Of a stretch of 64,000 nt of DNA, positions 11,158-22,066 are shown piece after piece (position 1 is the first letter of the stretch; each line of letters begins with the position of its first letter). Position numbers and translations under genes: made by a program. The notes under the pieces were generated by a model. That model saw only the letters and a program-made list of their open reading frames with translations, made no database searches and was not told where the DNA came from. Location of the stretch: the NCBI RefSeq assembly GCF_009870125.1, contig NC_046679.1, forward strand, positions 14,942,001 through 15,006,000. Direction: 5' to 3'. Origin of the DNA: Drosophila pseudoobscura (taxonomy: Eukaryota; Arthropoda; Insecta; Diptera; Drosophilidae).

Positions 11158-14157
11158 TTAGTTGGATGAATTCTCCCCCATTTCGCTCATCGAAATGGTC
11201 ATCACCTTCTCCTCATCGCCACTGTCCTGGTCCTGGTCTTGCTCCTGGTCCTGCTCCTCTTCATCCATTTCCTCCTCATCTTCATCATCTTCCTCCAGCT
11301 CCTCCTCATCGTCTTCCTCGTCATCCTCTTCGGTCATCTCCTCTTCATCCTCTTCGTCCTCGCCGAAACTATCCATGCCCCCTACCGTTCCAGCTGTCAG
11401 CTGGACAATGGTCGCCCCGCCCGGGGCTGATGTAACAGTTGAGCCCGCAACCGTTGCCGCCACACTGGAGGCACCACTGCCCACGACCTGGCCACCACTC
11501 CCGGGTAACTCGATCGTCACAATCCCACTCATCGTGCTGATGCTCTTTGCGCTGTTCTTCTGCTCTTGCTTGATGCTCAGCTCCATCAGCTCCACGCCGG
11601 AGCGACTCTTGAAGTGCGTCTTGATGTGCTTGGACAGATGATCGCTCCGCATGAACTTCTTGTTGCATTCGCGGCACTGGAAGCGCTTCTCGCCCGTGTG
11701 GGTGCGACGGTGGCGTTGCAGTTCATCGGAGCGGGTGAAACGCTTGCCGCAAAAGACCCACGAACAGACAAAGGGCCGTTCGCCCGTATGCCAACGGAGG
11801 TGGGCCCGTAAATGGGAGGTCTTGCCGTACACCTTCTGACAGCCGGGTATGTGGCAGATGTGCTGGCGCTTCTTATCCGAATGCTTCTCGCCATCGGTGC
11901 AATTGGGGCAGGTGCAGGCCACACGCTTGAGTCTGGGCTTTACCTCCGCCCCCGCTCCACTGGTATCCATGGTCACGCTCGTCTGGCCTGCCGGCGTCGT
12001 GGCGGTGGTGGTGCTTACAGTAATGGTGGTGTTGCTCCTGAGGCCGCTCGCTGCTGTAGTTCGCATCACATGATGCCCGCCAGTGTTCGCGATGGTGGTG
12101 GCTTTCGTGGGGAGATTGACACTCCTGGCAATGGTGGCCACCGAAACTGGCGGCGTTCGAGGCGGAGGCAAGGTCGTGGCGGTGGCTGCCTGCGGCTGTG
12201 GCTGTGGCAAGGCTGTGATTTGTATCGACGCTGGTATTGTCACATTGGAGAGCGGATTCGTATTCGGATTGGGATTCCCCCCATCCGCCTGCGTGGCTGG
12301 TGGCGCCTGCGGCACAATGAATTTTATTTGCTGTGACTGCGGCTGTGGATGTGGCTGAGATGTTGCAATCGATGTGGGAGTGGATGGCGGACGAGCCGGA
12401 GGAGCCGGAGGAGCAGCAGTGACAAAGTTATCTGGCGGCTCCTGCTTGATGCTGGTGATCATCTGCGTGGGACTCTGTGGCTCCTGTTTGGGCATCACCG
12501 TTATAGATGTTGCATTGGTCGTCTGAGCTTGTCCCTGGGCCTGTGCTGGCGCCTGGGCATGAACCTGTTGCATTTGTGGCAGTTGATGCAACACCTGCTG
12601 GAAATTGGCCGGCAGATTGGCGGGCAACTGATTCGCCTGGATGATCTGCACCTGCCCCAATCCTGGGATATTCTGTATGGGCAGGGCCTGCAACCCGGCG
12701 GGTAGCTGCATGGCAGTGGGGGCCTGTGGCGCCGGCGTGGCTGTGGGTTGTGGATTCTGCCTCAGTTGGGCTGGTATCACCGTCAGCTGTTGGCCCTGGG
12801 CATTGGTTATGGTGATGGGTTGATTCGCTGGTATCTGGCCACTCGCCGAGGCATCCTGGATCGCTTGGATGAGCTGTTGGTGCTGCTGTACCTGCTGATG
12901 TTGTTGAAATTGCTGCTGTACCTGCACTTGCTGCTGCTGCGCCTGCTGTTGCTGCTGCTGCTGCTGTTGCTGGTGGGGATTCTGGATATGTATGATGTTC
13001 GCGTTCGGCGGCAACTGGCTGTAAGGCATTGGCGCCAGCTGTACCTGCTGTATCTGCCCGTTGGGCGTCACAATCTGAGCAATCTGCGCAAACTGTGGTA
13101 TCATCTGCATCTGTGAGGTAGCAGCTGAGGGCATCGCCATCGACTGGGCCTGCATCAGATTCGACAGACCACTTGGTGCGGCCTGCACTGGAACATGGAC
13201 CGTCTGGTAGATGGTCTGTCCACCTGCTGTTTGTACTGGAATCTGCACGGCAACCGTCTGCTGTTGCACGGGCTGTGGGAATTGCACCAACTGTGGTCGC
13301 AGCTGGATCTGGCCATTATCCAGCTTGAGCGTGGAGCCGCCTCCACCGCCGCCGCTCAACAGACTTGAGAGGTTCCCGAGCAGACCATTGGCCGCGGCCA
13401 CCGATGTGGGTATCTGGATATTCGTCCCTGGGATGGTGATGGTGCTCGGCAGCTGTGTTGCCTGGAGTCCCCCCGCATTCCCCGTGCCGCTGCCGCCTGC
13501 TCCGCCTTGGGATCCAGTCTGACCACCAGTCGTCGTTGCCTGCTGGGACTGTTGCTGCTGCTGCACTGTCGCCTGATGCTGCTGCTGAATGAGGTTGGTC
13601 ACCGGTATCTGAATGCTCGTCCCAGGAATGGTAAACAGCTGCGTCTGCTCTTGCCCCAGGCCATTGATGATCTGGGCGGGTGTTGCCTGCTGCAGCTGGA
13701 TGGCCTGACCCCCGGCCTGACCGGCGTGGGCCTGTGGAGCCCGCAGGATCTGCCCGTTGGGCGTGATGAATGCCTGCTGTCCATTGATGTTCACGGCCTG
13801 GGCCGTCGCCAGCTGTGCATTCAGGTTGGGAATGAAGATCGCCTCCTGGCCATCGATATTCACCGTCTGCATCGCATGCATCGGCTGGACAATCTGGAAC
13901 ATGTTCTGGGACATGGCTTGGGGCTGTCCGCCGGTAACGTTGCCGCCTCCACCACCGAACTGTGGTGGCATCTGGTGGATATTGATGATCTGTTGCATGG
14001 TGGGGGCTGCGGCTGCAGATGCTGCTGCAACAGCTGCAGCAGAGGCAGCAGCAGCGTTCGAGTTCGCATTCCCTTGTGGCGCCTTCCCGGAAAGGTTGGC
14101 AGTGGGTGTGGCTGATGGCGCACTATTGGCAGCCGTGGCATTCTTATACTGCAGCAT
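11158..14157 (-). CDS. Spps: Sp1-like zinc-finger transcription factor Spps
   Basis: A single 999-residue exon. About residues 1-740 are Ala/Gln/Pro-rich activation sequence with recurring short modules of the kind seen in Sp1 family activators ([33 protein letters not shown]). A Buttonhead box VACTCPNC follows near 745, then three C2H2 fingers at about 762-846. The fingers read [46 protein letters not shown] and [21 protein letters not shown]; this is the Sp/KLF signature for GC/GT boxes. The last about 75 residues are a near-continuous Asp/Glu tail. In D. melanogaster Spps binds Polycomb response elements and takes part in pairing-sensitive silencing; D. melanogaster also has the Sp factors btd and Sp1. 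The length, about 1,000 aa, fits Spps. The first ATG ([12 protein letters not shown]) is taken as the start. Confidence 0.93.
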   Translation of the reverse strand: MLQYKNATAANSAPSATPTANLSGKAPQGNANSNAAAASAAAVAAASAAAAPTMQQIINIHQMPPQFGGGGGNVTGGQPQAMSQNMFQIVQPMHAMQTVNIDGQEAIFIPNLNAQLATAQAVNINGQQAFITPNGQILRAPQAHAGQAGGQAIQLQQATPAQIINGLGQEQTQLFTIPGTSIQIPVTNLIQQQHQATVQQQQQSQQATTTGGQTGSQGGAGGSGTGNAGGLQATQLPSTITIPGTNIQIPTSVAAANGLLGNLSSLLSGGGGGGSTLKLDNGQIQLRPQLVQFPQPVQQQTVAVQIPVQTAGGQTIYQTVHVPVQAAPSGLSNLMQAQSMAMPSAATSQMQMIPQFAQIAQIVTPNGQIQQVQLAPMPYSQLPPNANIIHIQNPHQQQQQQQQQQAQQQQVQVQQQFQQHQQVQQHQQLIQAIQDASASGQIPANQPITITNAQGQQLTVIPAQLRQNPQPTATPAPQAPTAMQLPAGLQALPIQNIPGLGQVQIIQANQLPANLPANFQQVLHQLPQMQQVHAQAPAQAQGQAQTTNATSITVMPKQEPQSPTQMITSIKQEPPDNFVTAAPPAPPARPPSTPTSIATSQPHPQPQSQQIKFIVPQAPPATQADGGNPNPNTNPLSNVTIPASIQITALPQPQPQAATATTLPPPRTPPVSVATIARSVNLPTKATTIANTGGHHVMRTTAASGLRSNTTITVSTTTATTPAGQTSVTMDTSGAGAEVKPRLKRVACTCPNCTDGEKHSDKKRQHICHIPGCQKVYGKTSHLRAHLRWHTGERPFVCSWVFCGKRFTRSDELQRHRRTHTGEKRFQCRECNKKFMRSDHLSKHIKTHFKSRSGVELMELSIKQEQKNSAKSISTMSGIVTIELPGSGGQVVGSGASSVAATVAGSTVTSAPGGATIVQLTAGTVGGMDSFGEDEEDEEEMTEEDDEEDDEEELEEDDEDEEEMDEEEQDQEQDQDQDSGDEEKVMTISMSEMGENSSN

Positions 14158-14969
14158 CTTGGCTACTTTCGACTGCCTTTCAACGGTTTAATTAAGATTT
14201 TCCACTTGCAAGGGATTTAAAGTAAACATTTCAATTTTTTCTTTCCAGACGCGCAACTTTGTGATTGAATTCGAGACGGTAGCAACGATAATTAAGGAGC
14301 AAACGGAATTATACGTTAAAGCGCGCGGTACCTTTGATTAAATTCGAGTTTGTGAATCGGCCAATGCTTTAAATATTTAAACTAAGACCTATTAAGCAAT
14401 TTTTTTTAATTTTGTTTTGACAAACACAAACACAAACGCAGAAGAAGAGAGGCAGGGTTGCTCCTAAATGGCTACGTTTTTGTGTGAATGTCACAATTTT
14501 CACAGTGGCGCTTCCGTGCTGCCACCTGGTTTAGCTGTGCTTGAGGCGGCAAGCTGTTGCCGTCCAACTGAAATTTGAACGACGCCAGGCAACAGGACAG
14601 CTTCTCAAATATTGATTACAGCAAGAACGTGGTGACCAAACGCTGGTCAGCCTCGGACATCATGACAAGATGTGCGACATTTACGGTATATTTTATCAAT
14701 CTATTGGAATGACTTTCGTTTTTAAAGGTGTTTTTAGAAAACAATAGCCAAATTCGAGGTTTCCGAGCCAAATTTGAGGTTGGTCATCTATTATTCATTT
14801 TGAAAACGAAGAAATCTTGCGGAATTTTAAAATAGGCGCCAGAGCGAGAAGGAAGTTGTTGCTATTTTTAAAATGAGGCGGTATATTTCGGTGCTGTTCT
14901 GAGGGTCATACTGTAGAAATACTGGTTTTCGCCGCGCTCCCATGGTATTTTTGTCAATTTCATCAATCT
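14158..14969. promoter_or_regulatory. Spps upstream region with motif 6 copies
   Basis: This is the 5' side of Spps. ACGGTATATTTT occurs near 14685 and GCGGTATATTT near 14879. Next to the latter is GGTCATACT, a one-base variant of motif 1 (GGTCACACT), and ATGGTATTTTT lies near 14942. All read on the plus strand, so they may belong to the repeats to the right and not to Spps. No TATA box is evident for Spps. Confidence 0.4.
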
Positions 14970-15707
14970 ATTAATTTAATTTTCAATGCTATATAGAAAT
15001 CGAATAAATGCAAGTATTTCGATTAGGCCAATCATGTATAAAATTGATTCATCAATCGTACAAAACTGAGTGGGCATGGCTAAATGTTCTATATAGATAG
15101 TATTATTCAACGGAACAAAGAATATGAGGAATTGGTCGTTTTTTGAATCGATTTTGAATTCGCCGCTTTTCACTTTAGCAACAATGAGTCCCATTCCATA
15201 CACAATGTTGCGGCAACATTTACTTGAAAAGAGTTTTTTGGTAAAAATAAAATACTTACAAGCAATTTAAAGAAGCAATCTTGTAAAAAATGTATTTATC
15301 TATGGGATCAAGCTAAGTGGGCAAATCTATATATCGATTCGCCGCAATTTCGCGTTTGCAACAATGAGTCTCATTCCATATACAAATGTTGCTAATTTAC
15401 CAGCAACATTTCGACTGTTTTTTTGTTGACCTATTTTGCTTAAACCTTGTTTTAGTGAAAATACAATAAAAGCAAGGACTAAAAATCGGCCAGTCAAGCA
15501 GAAAGTTTATTCATTAATCGTATTAAATTATGTGGGCATGGCTAAATGTTCTATATAGCTGGTAATATTCGACGGAATATGAAAAACCAGGAATATGTAA
15601 AATGGAACTCGAATTCGTCAGTATATTTACGGTATATTTTGAAAATGAGGCGGTATATTTTGAAATATTTCTGTGGGACGATATATTTTAACGATAAGTC
15701 CGCGGTC
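14970..15707 (+). repeat. Dispersed repeat, copy 1 (internally deleted)
   Basis: It begins TTAATTTAATTTTCAATG and contains the family hallmarks in order: GGGCATGGCTAAATGTTCTA, ATTCAACGGAA, CAACAATGAGTC, a second GGGCATGGCTAAATGTTCTA, ATATTCGACGGAATAT, GAATTCGTCAGTATATTTA, then paired GGTATATTTT. Compared with copy 2 it lacks about 270 bp around the point where TTGCTAATT meets TACCAGCAAC. No protein-coding capacity is visible. The family resembles non-autonomous elements of the DINE-1/helitron kind in composition, but I cannot assign it. Confidence 0.85.
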
Positions 15708-15781
15708 ACACTGCTATCGATTGTGGGCACCATCGATAGTATACGATAGGTTTTAGAAAACATCGACAATGCAATCGATAG
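15704..15781. promoter_or_regulatory. Orphan motif 1 and DRE cluster
   Basis: An exact motif 1 GGTCACACT (15704-15712) is followed by TATCGATT (15715-15722), ATCGATAG (15732-15739) and ATCGATAG (15774-15781). Motif 1 (bound by M1BP) together with DRE is the classic Drosophila housekeeping promoter. No gene starts here; the next plus-strand ATG is Spase22-23 at 16891, beyond repeat copy 2. It may be the ancestral Spase22-23 or Spps promoter, displaced by repeat insertion. Confidence 0.6.
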
Positions 15782-15826
15782 TTCTCCACCCCTAGTTCAA
15801 AAAACATCGCTGACATTTAATATTAA

Positions 15827-16835
15827 TTTAATTTTCAATGTTATATAGAAATCCACAAAAAGGAAGTATTTCGAATAGGCCAATCATGTATAGAATTGAT
15901 TAATCAATCGTACAAAATTGAGTGGGCATGGCTAAATGTTCTATATAGATAGTATTATTCAACGGAACAAAGAATATGAGGAATTGGTCGTTTTTTTTTT
16001 AATTCGCCGCAGTTCGCCGCATTTCGCCCCAATTCGCTTTAGCAACAATGAGTCTCATTCCATACACAAATGTTGCGCATTCCATACACAAAAGTTGCGG
16101 CAACATTTACTTGAAAACGGTTTTTTGGTCAAAATAACATACATAAAGGTAATTAAAAGAAGCAATCTTGTAGAAAATTCATTTATCTATGGGATAAAGG
16201 TAAGTGGGGAAATCTATATAGCTTGAAATATAGGCAATACCCGATTCGCCGCAGTTTCGCTATTGCAACAATGAGTCCCATTCCATACTGAAACATGCTG
16301 CTAATTCCATGCACCCATACCCTGGGGGAAATGGATGTTATAGAATTATGAATACGTTTGTCTTTCAAGGCTCAGTAGGTATCAGGATCGACATAAATAT
16401 ATACAGGATACTAATAATGTACTCGAATATTTCTAAAGAATATCAATTTGAGAAAAGGTCTTAATAAATTGCGTTTGATCTACATATAAAATTAACGAAA
16501 TAGGGTGCACAAAGGTCTATACGCGCATCATGTCTTTAAATACCAGCAACATTGCGACTGACTTTTTGTTGAACTATTTGGTTTAAACCTTGTTTTATTC
16601 AAAATACAGTAAAAGCAAGGACTAAAAACTAACCAATTGTGTAGAAAATTTATTCATCAATGGGCTAAAATTATGTGGGCATGGCTAAATGTTCTATCTA
16701 GCTAGTAATATTCGACGGAATATCAAAAACGAGGAATATGTAAAATGGAACTCGAATTCGTCAGTATATTTACGGTATATTTTCAAAATAAAACGGTATA
16801 TTTCTGAGGTTCGGACGATATATTTTATCGACAGT
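15827..16835 (+). repeat. Dispersed repeat, copy 2 (longest)
   Basis: It starts with the same TTAATTTAATTTTCAATG as copy 1 and repeats its order of landmarks. In addition it holds the internal section 16270-16540 (CATACCCTGGGGGAAATGG, GGCTCAGTAGGTATCAGGAT, GGGTGCACAAAGG). Near 16690 it carries the family core GGGCATGGCTAAATGTTCTA again and ends in ACGGTATATTTT, ACGGTATATTT and ACGATATATTTTATCGA. The end lies about 55 bp before the Spase22-23 start codon. An inverted partner of the same internal section lies at 45.8-46.5 kb. Confidence 0.88.
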
Positions 16836-16890
16836 CTAATTTTCTCCGTACGTGTCATTTGCCGAATTTAAAATTTCAACAAATTAAAGA

Positions 16891-17430
16891 ATGCATACGG
16901 TTTTAACCAGAGGAAATGCCACCGTGGCGTACTCCCTGAGCGTCCTGGCCTGCCTCACCTTCAGCTGCTTTCTCTCCACCGTTTTCCTCGACTACAGAAC
17001 GGATGCCAACATCAATACCGTCCGGGTGCTGGTGAAAAACGTTCCCGACTACGGCGCCTCCCGGGAGAAGCACGATCTGGGCTTTGTCACCTTCGACCTG
17101 GAAACGAACCTCACCAGCGTGTTCAACTGGAACGTGAAGCAGCTGTTTCTCTACATGACGGCCGAATACAAGACGCCCTCGAATACCCTAAACCAGGTGG
17201 TGCTCTGGGACAAGATCATCCTGCGCGGCGAGAACCCAGTGTTGGATTTTAAGAAAATGAACACCAAATATTATTTCTGGGACGATGGAAATGGTCTGAG
17301 GGACAATCGCAATGTCTCGTTGTATCTCTCATGGAACATCATTCCTAATGCCGGCCTTTTGCCGTCCGTACAGGCTACCGGCAAGCACGTCTTTAAATTC
17401 CCATCCGAGTACGCCACATCGTCCATTTAG
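16891..17430 (+). CDS. Spase22-23: Signal peptidase complex 22/23 kDa subunit (SPCS3)
   Basis: An intronless 179-residue protein of the usual SPCS3 length. It is a subunit of the ER signal peptidase complex, which removes signal peptides from secretory proteins. The topology is type II: a short cytosolic N-terminus, one membrane segment at about 13-34 (YSLSVLACLTFSCFLSTVF), then a lumenal domain. Family blocks include FDLETNLTSVFNWNVKQLF, VVLWDKII, KYYFWDDGNGLR and an F-P-S-E-Y end. N-glycosylation sequons are NLT at 73 and NVS at 141. SPCS3 is required for complex activity but is not the catalytic SEC11 subunit. The promoter is occupied by the end of repeat copy 2. It converges on MED25. Confidence 0.96.
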   Translation: MHTVLTRGNATVAYSLSVLACLTFSCFLSTVFLDYRTDANINTVRVLVKNVPDYGASREKHDLGFVTFDLETNLTSVFNWNVKQLFLYMTAEYKTPSNTLNQVVLWDKIILRGENPVLDFKKMNTKYYFWDDGNGLRDNRNVSLYLSWNIIPNAGLLPSVQATGKHVFKFPSEYATSSI

Positions 17431-17634
17431 ATTAAAAGATTATGGATACTGATACTATTTTAGGGGTTCTGTTCTGTCTGTAACGTAGTATGTATCAAAA
17501 ATAAATAAAAAACTAAATTAAAATCTCAAGAACGATTTCTTAAATGTGACAATACGCTTAAAATAAACATTGATGAAAAGATAATCTTTTTTGACATGTG
17601 GGACACAACACAATATAAATAAGGTAGAGAGGTT
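17431..17634. terminator. Shared 3' spacer with AATAAA for Spase22-23
   Basis: The two stop codons are only 204 bp apart. An AATAAATAAA poly(A) signal starts at 17500, 70 nt after the Spase22-23 stop. No canonical signal for MED25 is evident on the minus strand, so the two 3' UTRs may overlap. Confidence 0.6.
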
Positions 17635-20214
17635 CTACATGAATTCGTAGCTGCCATCGTCGAAATTCCGATTGCCCACCATGGGACCGCCGGCGCCGCC
17701 CATTTGATTCGGATTCTGGCCGCCGCCCATTTGCGGACGGAATTGATTGCCAGGCGTCGTCTGGTGTTGGAGAAGCTGCCGCAGTCCGGGATTATTATTG
17801 CTCATCATGGGCCGAACCATGCGCTGCTGTTGGGCCGCCTGCTGTTGCATGGCCGCCACATTGGGGGCCACCTGCTGTTGCAGTTGTTGCTGCAGACTCG
17901 GATTAGGCACGCCGCCGGGTACACCCACACCCAGGGGCATTCGCTGTTGCTGCTGTTGCATCATATTCATTTGCATTTGATTTTGTTGCATGGGCATGCC
18001 GACGCCGCCAGGACCGGGTCCACCGCCACCTCCTGATCCTGGTCCTCCGCCGCCCTGCATTTGCATATTTAGCTGATATGGATTGTAGTGCTGTTGCTGT
18101 TGTTGGGAGTTGTCCTGCTGCTGCATCTGCTGTTGTTGTTGTTGCTGCTGCTGCTGCTGTTGTTGTTGTTGCAGCTCCATGGGGGATTTTCCCTGCTGCT
18201 GGAGCATCTGCTGCTGCTGTTGCTGCTGCATGTTGCCATGCTGCTTCTGTTGAATGACCTTCCGCAGGCGCTCCACAAACATGGCCTGGTTGTTGGGTAT
18301 GAAACCCAAGAAGGCATTGCGGTCCGGTGTGTAGAGGAGTATCAGCACCTTGAGCTCGCAGGCGGGGGCATTGGGAATGGAGGAGAAATGCACGCAACCT
18401 GCATATCCGGATGTCATCATTTTAGCCAGCGAATCAAGCGCCTCGCCGGGTGACGGCCGAAAGACAACCATCTTGGAATCCTTTAGAAACTGGCCCCCAA
18501 TATTGCCCACCAAATGCTTGGGCATGAGCTGCATCAGTAGCTTCGGTGGCCAGTTCTCTGCCTTGATCTCTGGCTCCCCATCCTTGATGTTAGTGCAAAC
18601 AGTGCACTGAAGCGTGTGGGGTATCTTTTGTGGATCGTTTTTCGGCTTCTCCGACCACTCCAGGAGCCCTGTCCAGATTTTCTCTCTCAAGGAGGCCTGC
18701 TCCTGCTGCTGTTGGGGATTCGATTGTTGCTGTTGCTGTTGGACCTGAACTTGTGCCTGTTGTTGGGGATTCTGTTGGGCCACCTGCTGTGCCACCTGTT
18801 GTTGCTGTGGATTGGGCATATTTCCCGCATTGGATACCGCCGGCATCATGTTGCTGGCATTGGGATTCCCTTGTTGCTGCTGCTGCTGTTGTCCCTGCTG
18901 CTGTTGCTGTTGTACCAATTGCTGTTGGAGCTGCTGATTGAATTGCTGCTGATTGAGCATCTGCAATCTCTGTTGCTGCTGTTGTTGCTGAAGCGAGTTC
19001 ACCGTCTGATTTGGCGGTGCATTTATCCTGGAGATAAGCGCAGAATTGGCATTCTGTTGCTGCTGCTGCTGCTGTAGCTGCTGTTGCATGTTGCCTCCAC
19101 CACCTGCGGCACCCTGTTGCATGAATGGCGGACGTGCCTGTCCCTGCTGATTCGGATACATCCAACGATTCTGCCCAGGAACCACATTTTGCTGAAAGTT
19201 TGGATTTTGCATCTGGTTTTGGGGCACGAATTGGTTCTGCTGCTGCTGTTGCATCAGTTGCTGCTGCTGTTGGGGATTCAGTAGACCCGACTGGGGATTG
19301 GGACCCGGCTGCTGTTGCTGCTGTTGCATGGGGTTCATGTTCATCACCTGCTGTTGCTGCTGGGGCGGACCTCCCTGTTGTTGTTGCTGCTGCTGTTGTT
19401 GTTGGGCTGCTGTGGTGTCCATTGGCATACCCGAACCCGCCTGCTGCTGACCCCCTGGATTCTGCTGTTGTTGCTGCTGTTGGACAGCAGCCTGAGCTGT
19501 GCTGGGGGCTGCCATTTGAGCAGCCATGCTATTGGGACTAGCGGCACGCTCCTTCAGGCTATATCCTTTCAGCAGAACCAAGTGACGAATGTTTTTGGCA
19601 TAGTTCTTGCTGGTAATCGGCTGATCCCCGTCCGCCTTCATGAACAGCTTGAAAAGGATCGGCATTTTGCGCGGCGCAATGATCGACAGATTGATCTTGC
19701 GCTCGTTGAATAGGCCGGCTAGTTGCTCGCACGACTTTCCTAGATATTTCCACGACTCCGTCACTGGCATCTGATACGGCGGACTATTGCAGATGAGTAT
19801 GCAGTGACGCTGGACATTGGTCTGGTCCAGCATCTGGCGGCGCTCGCTGATGTCCTCGAAACAACCATGGGCGGCAGCAAAGCCCTCGGCCATGTGAGCA
19901 CACGACTCCATGCCGCCCCCAACTAGCGGCAGACGCTCGATCGTCTCCATCACCTTCTGGGGCTGCAGGAAGGGTCCGTAGGTGGCACACACCGGCTCCA
20001 GCAGATTGGAGGCCGTGCGGTATACGACAATGCCATAGAGAGTGGCAAATCGCTCGGCAATCAGATATTCCCGCTCGTCAATGGAGCCCGTGGTGAAGTG
20101 CTCCAGAGTGGGCAGAATGTAGTTCGTCTTCAGCTCGTTGATGTACGCACCGTTGATGGCGCTGCCCTCAATGACAAAGACCACATCGGCCAGGGACAGT
20201 TGGTCAACCTCCAT
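17635..20214 (-). CDS. MED25: Mediator complex subunit 25
   Basis: A single exon of 859 residues. Residues about 8-215 form the von Willebrand A-like Mediator-binding domain ([65 protein letters not shown]). A long Gln/Asn/Met-rich linker follows. The activator-interacting ACID domain lies at about 510-658 ([55 protein letters not shown]). A second polyQ tract comes next, and near the C-terminus an LRQLL motif fits the LXXLL nuclear-receptor box. MED25 links activators to RNA polymerase II through Mediator. The linker is interrupted by several CAG runs likely to vary in length between strains. The start is fixed by the vWA domain beginning almost at the ATG. Confidence 0.96.
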   Translation of the reverse strand: MEVDQLSLADVVFVIEGSAINGAYINELKTNYILPTLEHFTTGSIDEREYLIAERFATLYGIVVYRTASNLLEPVCATYGPFLQPQKVMETIERLPLVGGGMESCAHMAEGFAAAHGCFEDISERRQMLDQTNVQRHCILICNSPPYQMPVTESWKYLGKSCEQLAGLFNERKINLSIIAPRKMPILFKLFMKADGDQPITSKNYAKNIRHLVLLKGYSLKERAASPNSMAAQMAAPSTAQAAVQQQQQQQNPGGQQQAGSGMPMDTTAAQQQQQQQQQQGGPPQQQQQVMNMNPMQQQQQQPGPNPQSGLLNPQQQQQLMQQQQQNQFVPQNQMQNPNFQQNVVPGQNRWMYPNQQGQARPPFMQQGAAGGGGNMQQQLQQQQQQQNANSALISRINAPPNQTVNSLQQQQQQQRLQMLNQQQFNQQLQQQLVQQQQQQGQQQQQQQGNPNASNMMPAVSNAGNMPNPQQQQVAQQVAQQNPQQQAQVQVQQQQQQSNPQQQQEQASLREKIWTGLLEWSEKPKNDPQKIPHTLQCTVCTNIKDGEPEIKAENWPPKLLMQLMPKHLVGNIGGQFLKDSKMVVFRPSPGEALDSLAKMMTSGYAGCVHFSSIPNAPACELKVLILLYTPDRNAFLGFIPNNQAMFVERLRKVIQQKQHGNMQQQQQQQMLQQQGKSPMELQQQQQQQQQQQQQQQMQQQDNSQQQQQHYNPYQLNMQMQGGGGPGSGGGGGPGPGGVGMPMQQNQMQMNMMQQQQQRMPLGVGVPGGVPNPSLQQQLQQQVAPNVAAMQQQAAQQQRMVRPMMSNNNPGLRQLLQHQTTPGNQFRPQMGGGQNPNQMGGAGGPMVGNRNFDDGSYEFM

Positions 20215-20345
20215 GACCTGCTTGAGCGCGTTTTATGCCAACAAAAACTTTATTTATTTATTTACGTCGACCGTGCATGAGTGTGACCGCTTATCGTTAA
20301 AATATACCATCCGACCCTCATATACCACAATATACCGTTTTATTT
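20215..20345 (-). promoter_or_regulatory. MED25 promoter: motif 1 and motif 6
   Basis: Read on the minus strand towards MED25: TACGGTATATTTTT, ACGGTATATT, TGGTATATTTTAACGATAAG, then motif 1 CGGTCACAC (plus strand 20281-20289), about 70 bp from the ATG. These are the same elements, in the same order, as at the end of repeat copy 1 and upstream of beta-PheRS. Confidence 0.6.
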
Positions 20346-20500
20346 TAAAAATATACCGTAAATATACTGACGAATTCAAGTTCTATTTTACATATTCCTC
20401 GTTTTTGATATTCCGTCGAATATTACTAGCTAGATAGAACATTTAGCCGTGCCCACATAATTTTAGCCAATTGATGAATAAATTTTCTATTTGATTTCCT
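20290..20500 (-). repeat. Dispersed repeat, copy 3 (short)
   Basis: The reverse complement reads TAGAAAATTTATTCATCAAT, GGGCACGGCTAAATGTTCTA, CTAGTAATATTCGACGGAAT, AATTCGTCAGTATATTTA and then the paired GGTATATTT units. It is therefore the promoter-facing third of the family, pointing at MED25. Confidence 0.85.
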
Positions 20501-20504
20501 TAAT

Positions 20505-20650
20505 TTAAATAATTAAATAAACAAACATTAACTGGACTACATCTTTTGCCTTGAGTCGTAACCAAGGATCAGAAATAATTTTCCCAGCCTTGCAGAACGT
20601 TCATTCTATTCATATTTGAGGCTCTAAAAACAAGATGCTGCACACAGGCC
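20505..20650 (-). pseudogene. hAT transposase C-terminal remnant
   Basis: On the minus strand the frame reads TFCKAGKIISDPWLRLKAK followed by DVVQLMFV and ends at a stop at 20505. This matches the hAT dimerisation-domain signature, usually of the form ER-FSKAG--ISD-R-RL--K-V--L-F. A TGA (20601-20603) sits where the conserved Arg of ER is expected, as a CGA to TGA change would give. Upstream, the expected residues continue only in a different frame. It is a dead fragment directly beside repeat copy 3. Family level (hobo-like or other) cannot be set. Confidence 0.7.
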
Positions 20651-20839
20651 TTCCTGTTTCGCGCTAAACTCTTTAAAATATTTTTCCACTTGTTTTCACG
20701 CTTGTGAGTGATTTCTTTTTAAACTACCAATCAAAATCTCGGTATAATTCGCTAATAGTCTTGTTCACACAAAATAATATTATAATTTATTCTATTCCAT
20801 ACCATAAATGTATATTTACTACAGAGATATTTCTTTCAC

Positions 20840-21240
20840 GGAGACAAGAAAAACGTGTCTAAACATGTCGTCGGGGGCTGCGTAGCCACTGTAAATTATA
20901 TAAAAATGGCTATAACAACGTTCCGATCTGATCTGAAAATTTGGTTGCTCTAGCTTTTACAGTATCTGAGATCTACAAACTCATATTTTGCATTAGGCAA
21001 AGCTGACCATTAAGCGTGTGTGTTACAGAGAGACAGAGAGCGAGAGAATGAAATTGTTTTCTTGATTCTGGCTATAATAATTATACGATCTGTTTCAGAT
21101 TTTGCACTCTAGAAGATATAGTCATCCTCTAAGATTCGGCGTTTTCTGTCTCGTATCTTTGAAATTGTGGATGCCACAGATGTTCGCCCTTTGTGGGGGC
21201 GGAAGTGGGCGGGGCAACGTTTTGAGTTGAGTTGAAGGTT
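20840..21240 (+). repeat. Degraded transposon-like repeat
   Basis: The landmarks TGGCTATAACAACGTTCCGATCTGATC, GTTGCTCTAGCTTTTACAGT, TGGCTATAATAATTATACGATCTG, and GAAATTGTGGATGCCACAGA with GGGCGGAAGTGGGCGGGGC are typical of degenerate non-coding transposable-element tails in Drosophila introns. A related segment with TGGCTATAATAATATTCCGATCTGACC and AAAACTGTGGATGC occurs at 46.65 kb. There is no coding potential. Confidence 0.55.
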
Positions 21241-21439
21241 TATTTAAAAAATGTTCGTATATTGTCGCGTTCTCAAAACGTGCTTCCTTGCATCACATAT
21301 TCCAATGGATTGCTTTTAAATCCTTGTCGCGCATTCAATTTCTATTGGGCGCACAACACTCGTCTCTTTTTGATCTCTTCAAATCGGTTAAGGCTCTATT
21401 TTCGCTCTCTTTGAATCGGTTATGAATCGGTAGCTGCAA

Positions 21440-22066
21440 TCCCGCAACATGGGCATACCCTGGGAAAACGGATATTATAGGATTGAGGAAATATTTTTGA
21501 TTTCTTCATACAGAAAGCTAACCATTAATGTACTAGTATATAAGATATAGGAATCGCGATATATGTACAGAAAACCGATCGAATAGATATGTAAAACATG
21601 TCAATCTGTGAAAATTATGTTATTTTAATTTCTTTTAAAAGCAGCTTCGAAAACAGTACAACATACATCGACTCACAAGCAAAAAGTCTTCAAATACCAG
21701 CAACATTCACTTACCTTAAGTTGGATTTCTTACTTACTTACGTTTTACATTTTGAATTTTTTTGTTCAAACCAAACCTTATTTTAGGCACAAACAAATTA
21801 AAGGAAGCATTTGAAGGTAGCGTATGTGAGGGTCCTAGCTTGTAATATCATGGCCAGAGAACGCTTAACCCATTGTGACCAACCAAGTTTTTAAATATTC
21901 CACCGAAAATTTGGAATCTTTAAGAATTTTAGCCCAGTCCAGGTAAAAGATATCGTGCAAAGAGGACATGATGAATCTATAAAAAAAAGGATAACAGTTT
22001 TGTTATCCAGCGGCTCGAGTTTTCACCGATATATTTATTTTGAAAATGAGACGGTACATTTTGGTA
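21440..22066 (+). repeat. Dispersed repeat, diverged copy upstream of mask
   Basis: CATACCCTGGGAAAACGGATATTATAGGAT at 21455 parallels CATACCCTGGGGGAAATGGATGTTATAGAAT in copy 2. TCTTCAAATACCAGCAACATT at 21690 and CAAACCAAACCTTATTTTA at 21765 match later copy 2 segments in order. At 22028-22066 the sequence CGATATATTTATTTTGAAAATGAGACGGTACATTTTGG matches the motif 6 end of copy 1. It is on the plus strand, like mask. Confidence 0.6.

Noticed and set aside
11162..14191. Long plus-strand open frames opposite Spps (Ser-, Leu- or Trp-rich)
   Set aside because: They are reverse-strand reads of the CAG/GAG-rich Spps coding sequence and contain no family signature.
17704..19713. Leu- and Ala-rich plus-strand frames opposite MED25
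   Set aside because: They arise from antisense CAG (CTG) runs that encode poly-Leu or poly-Ala; MED25 on the minus strand explains the sequence.
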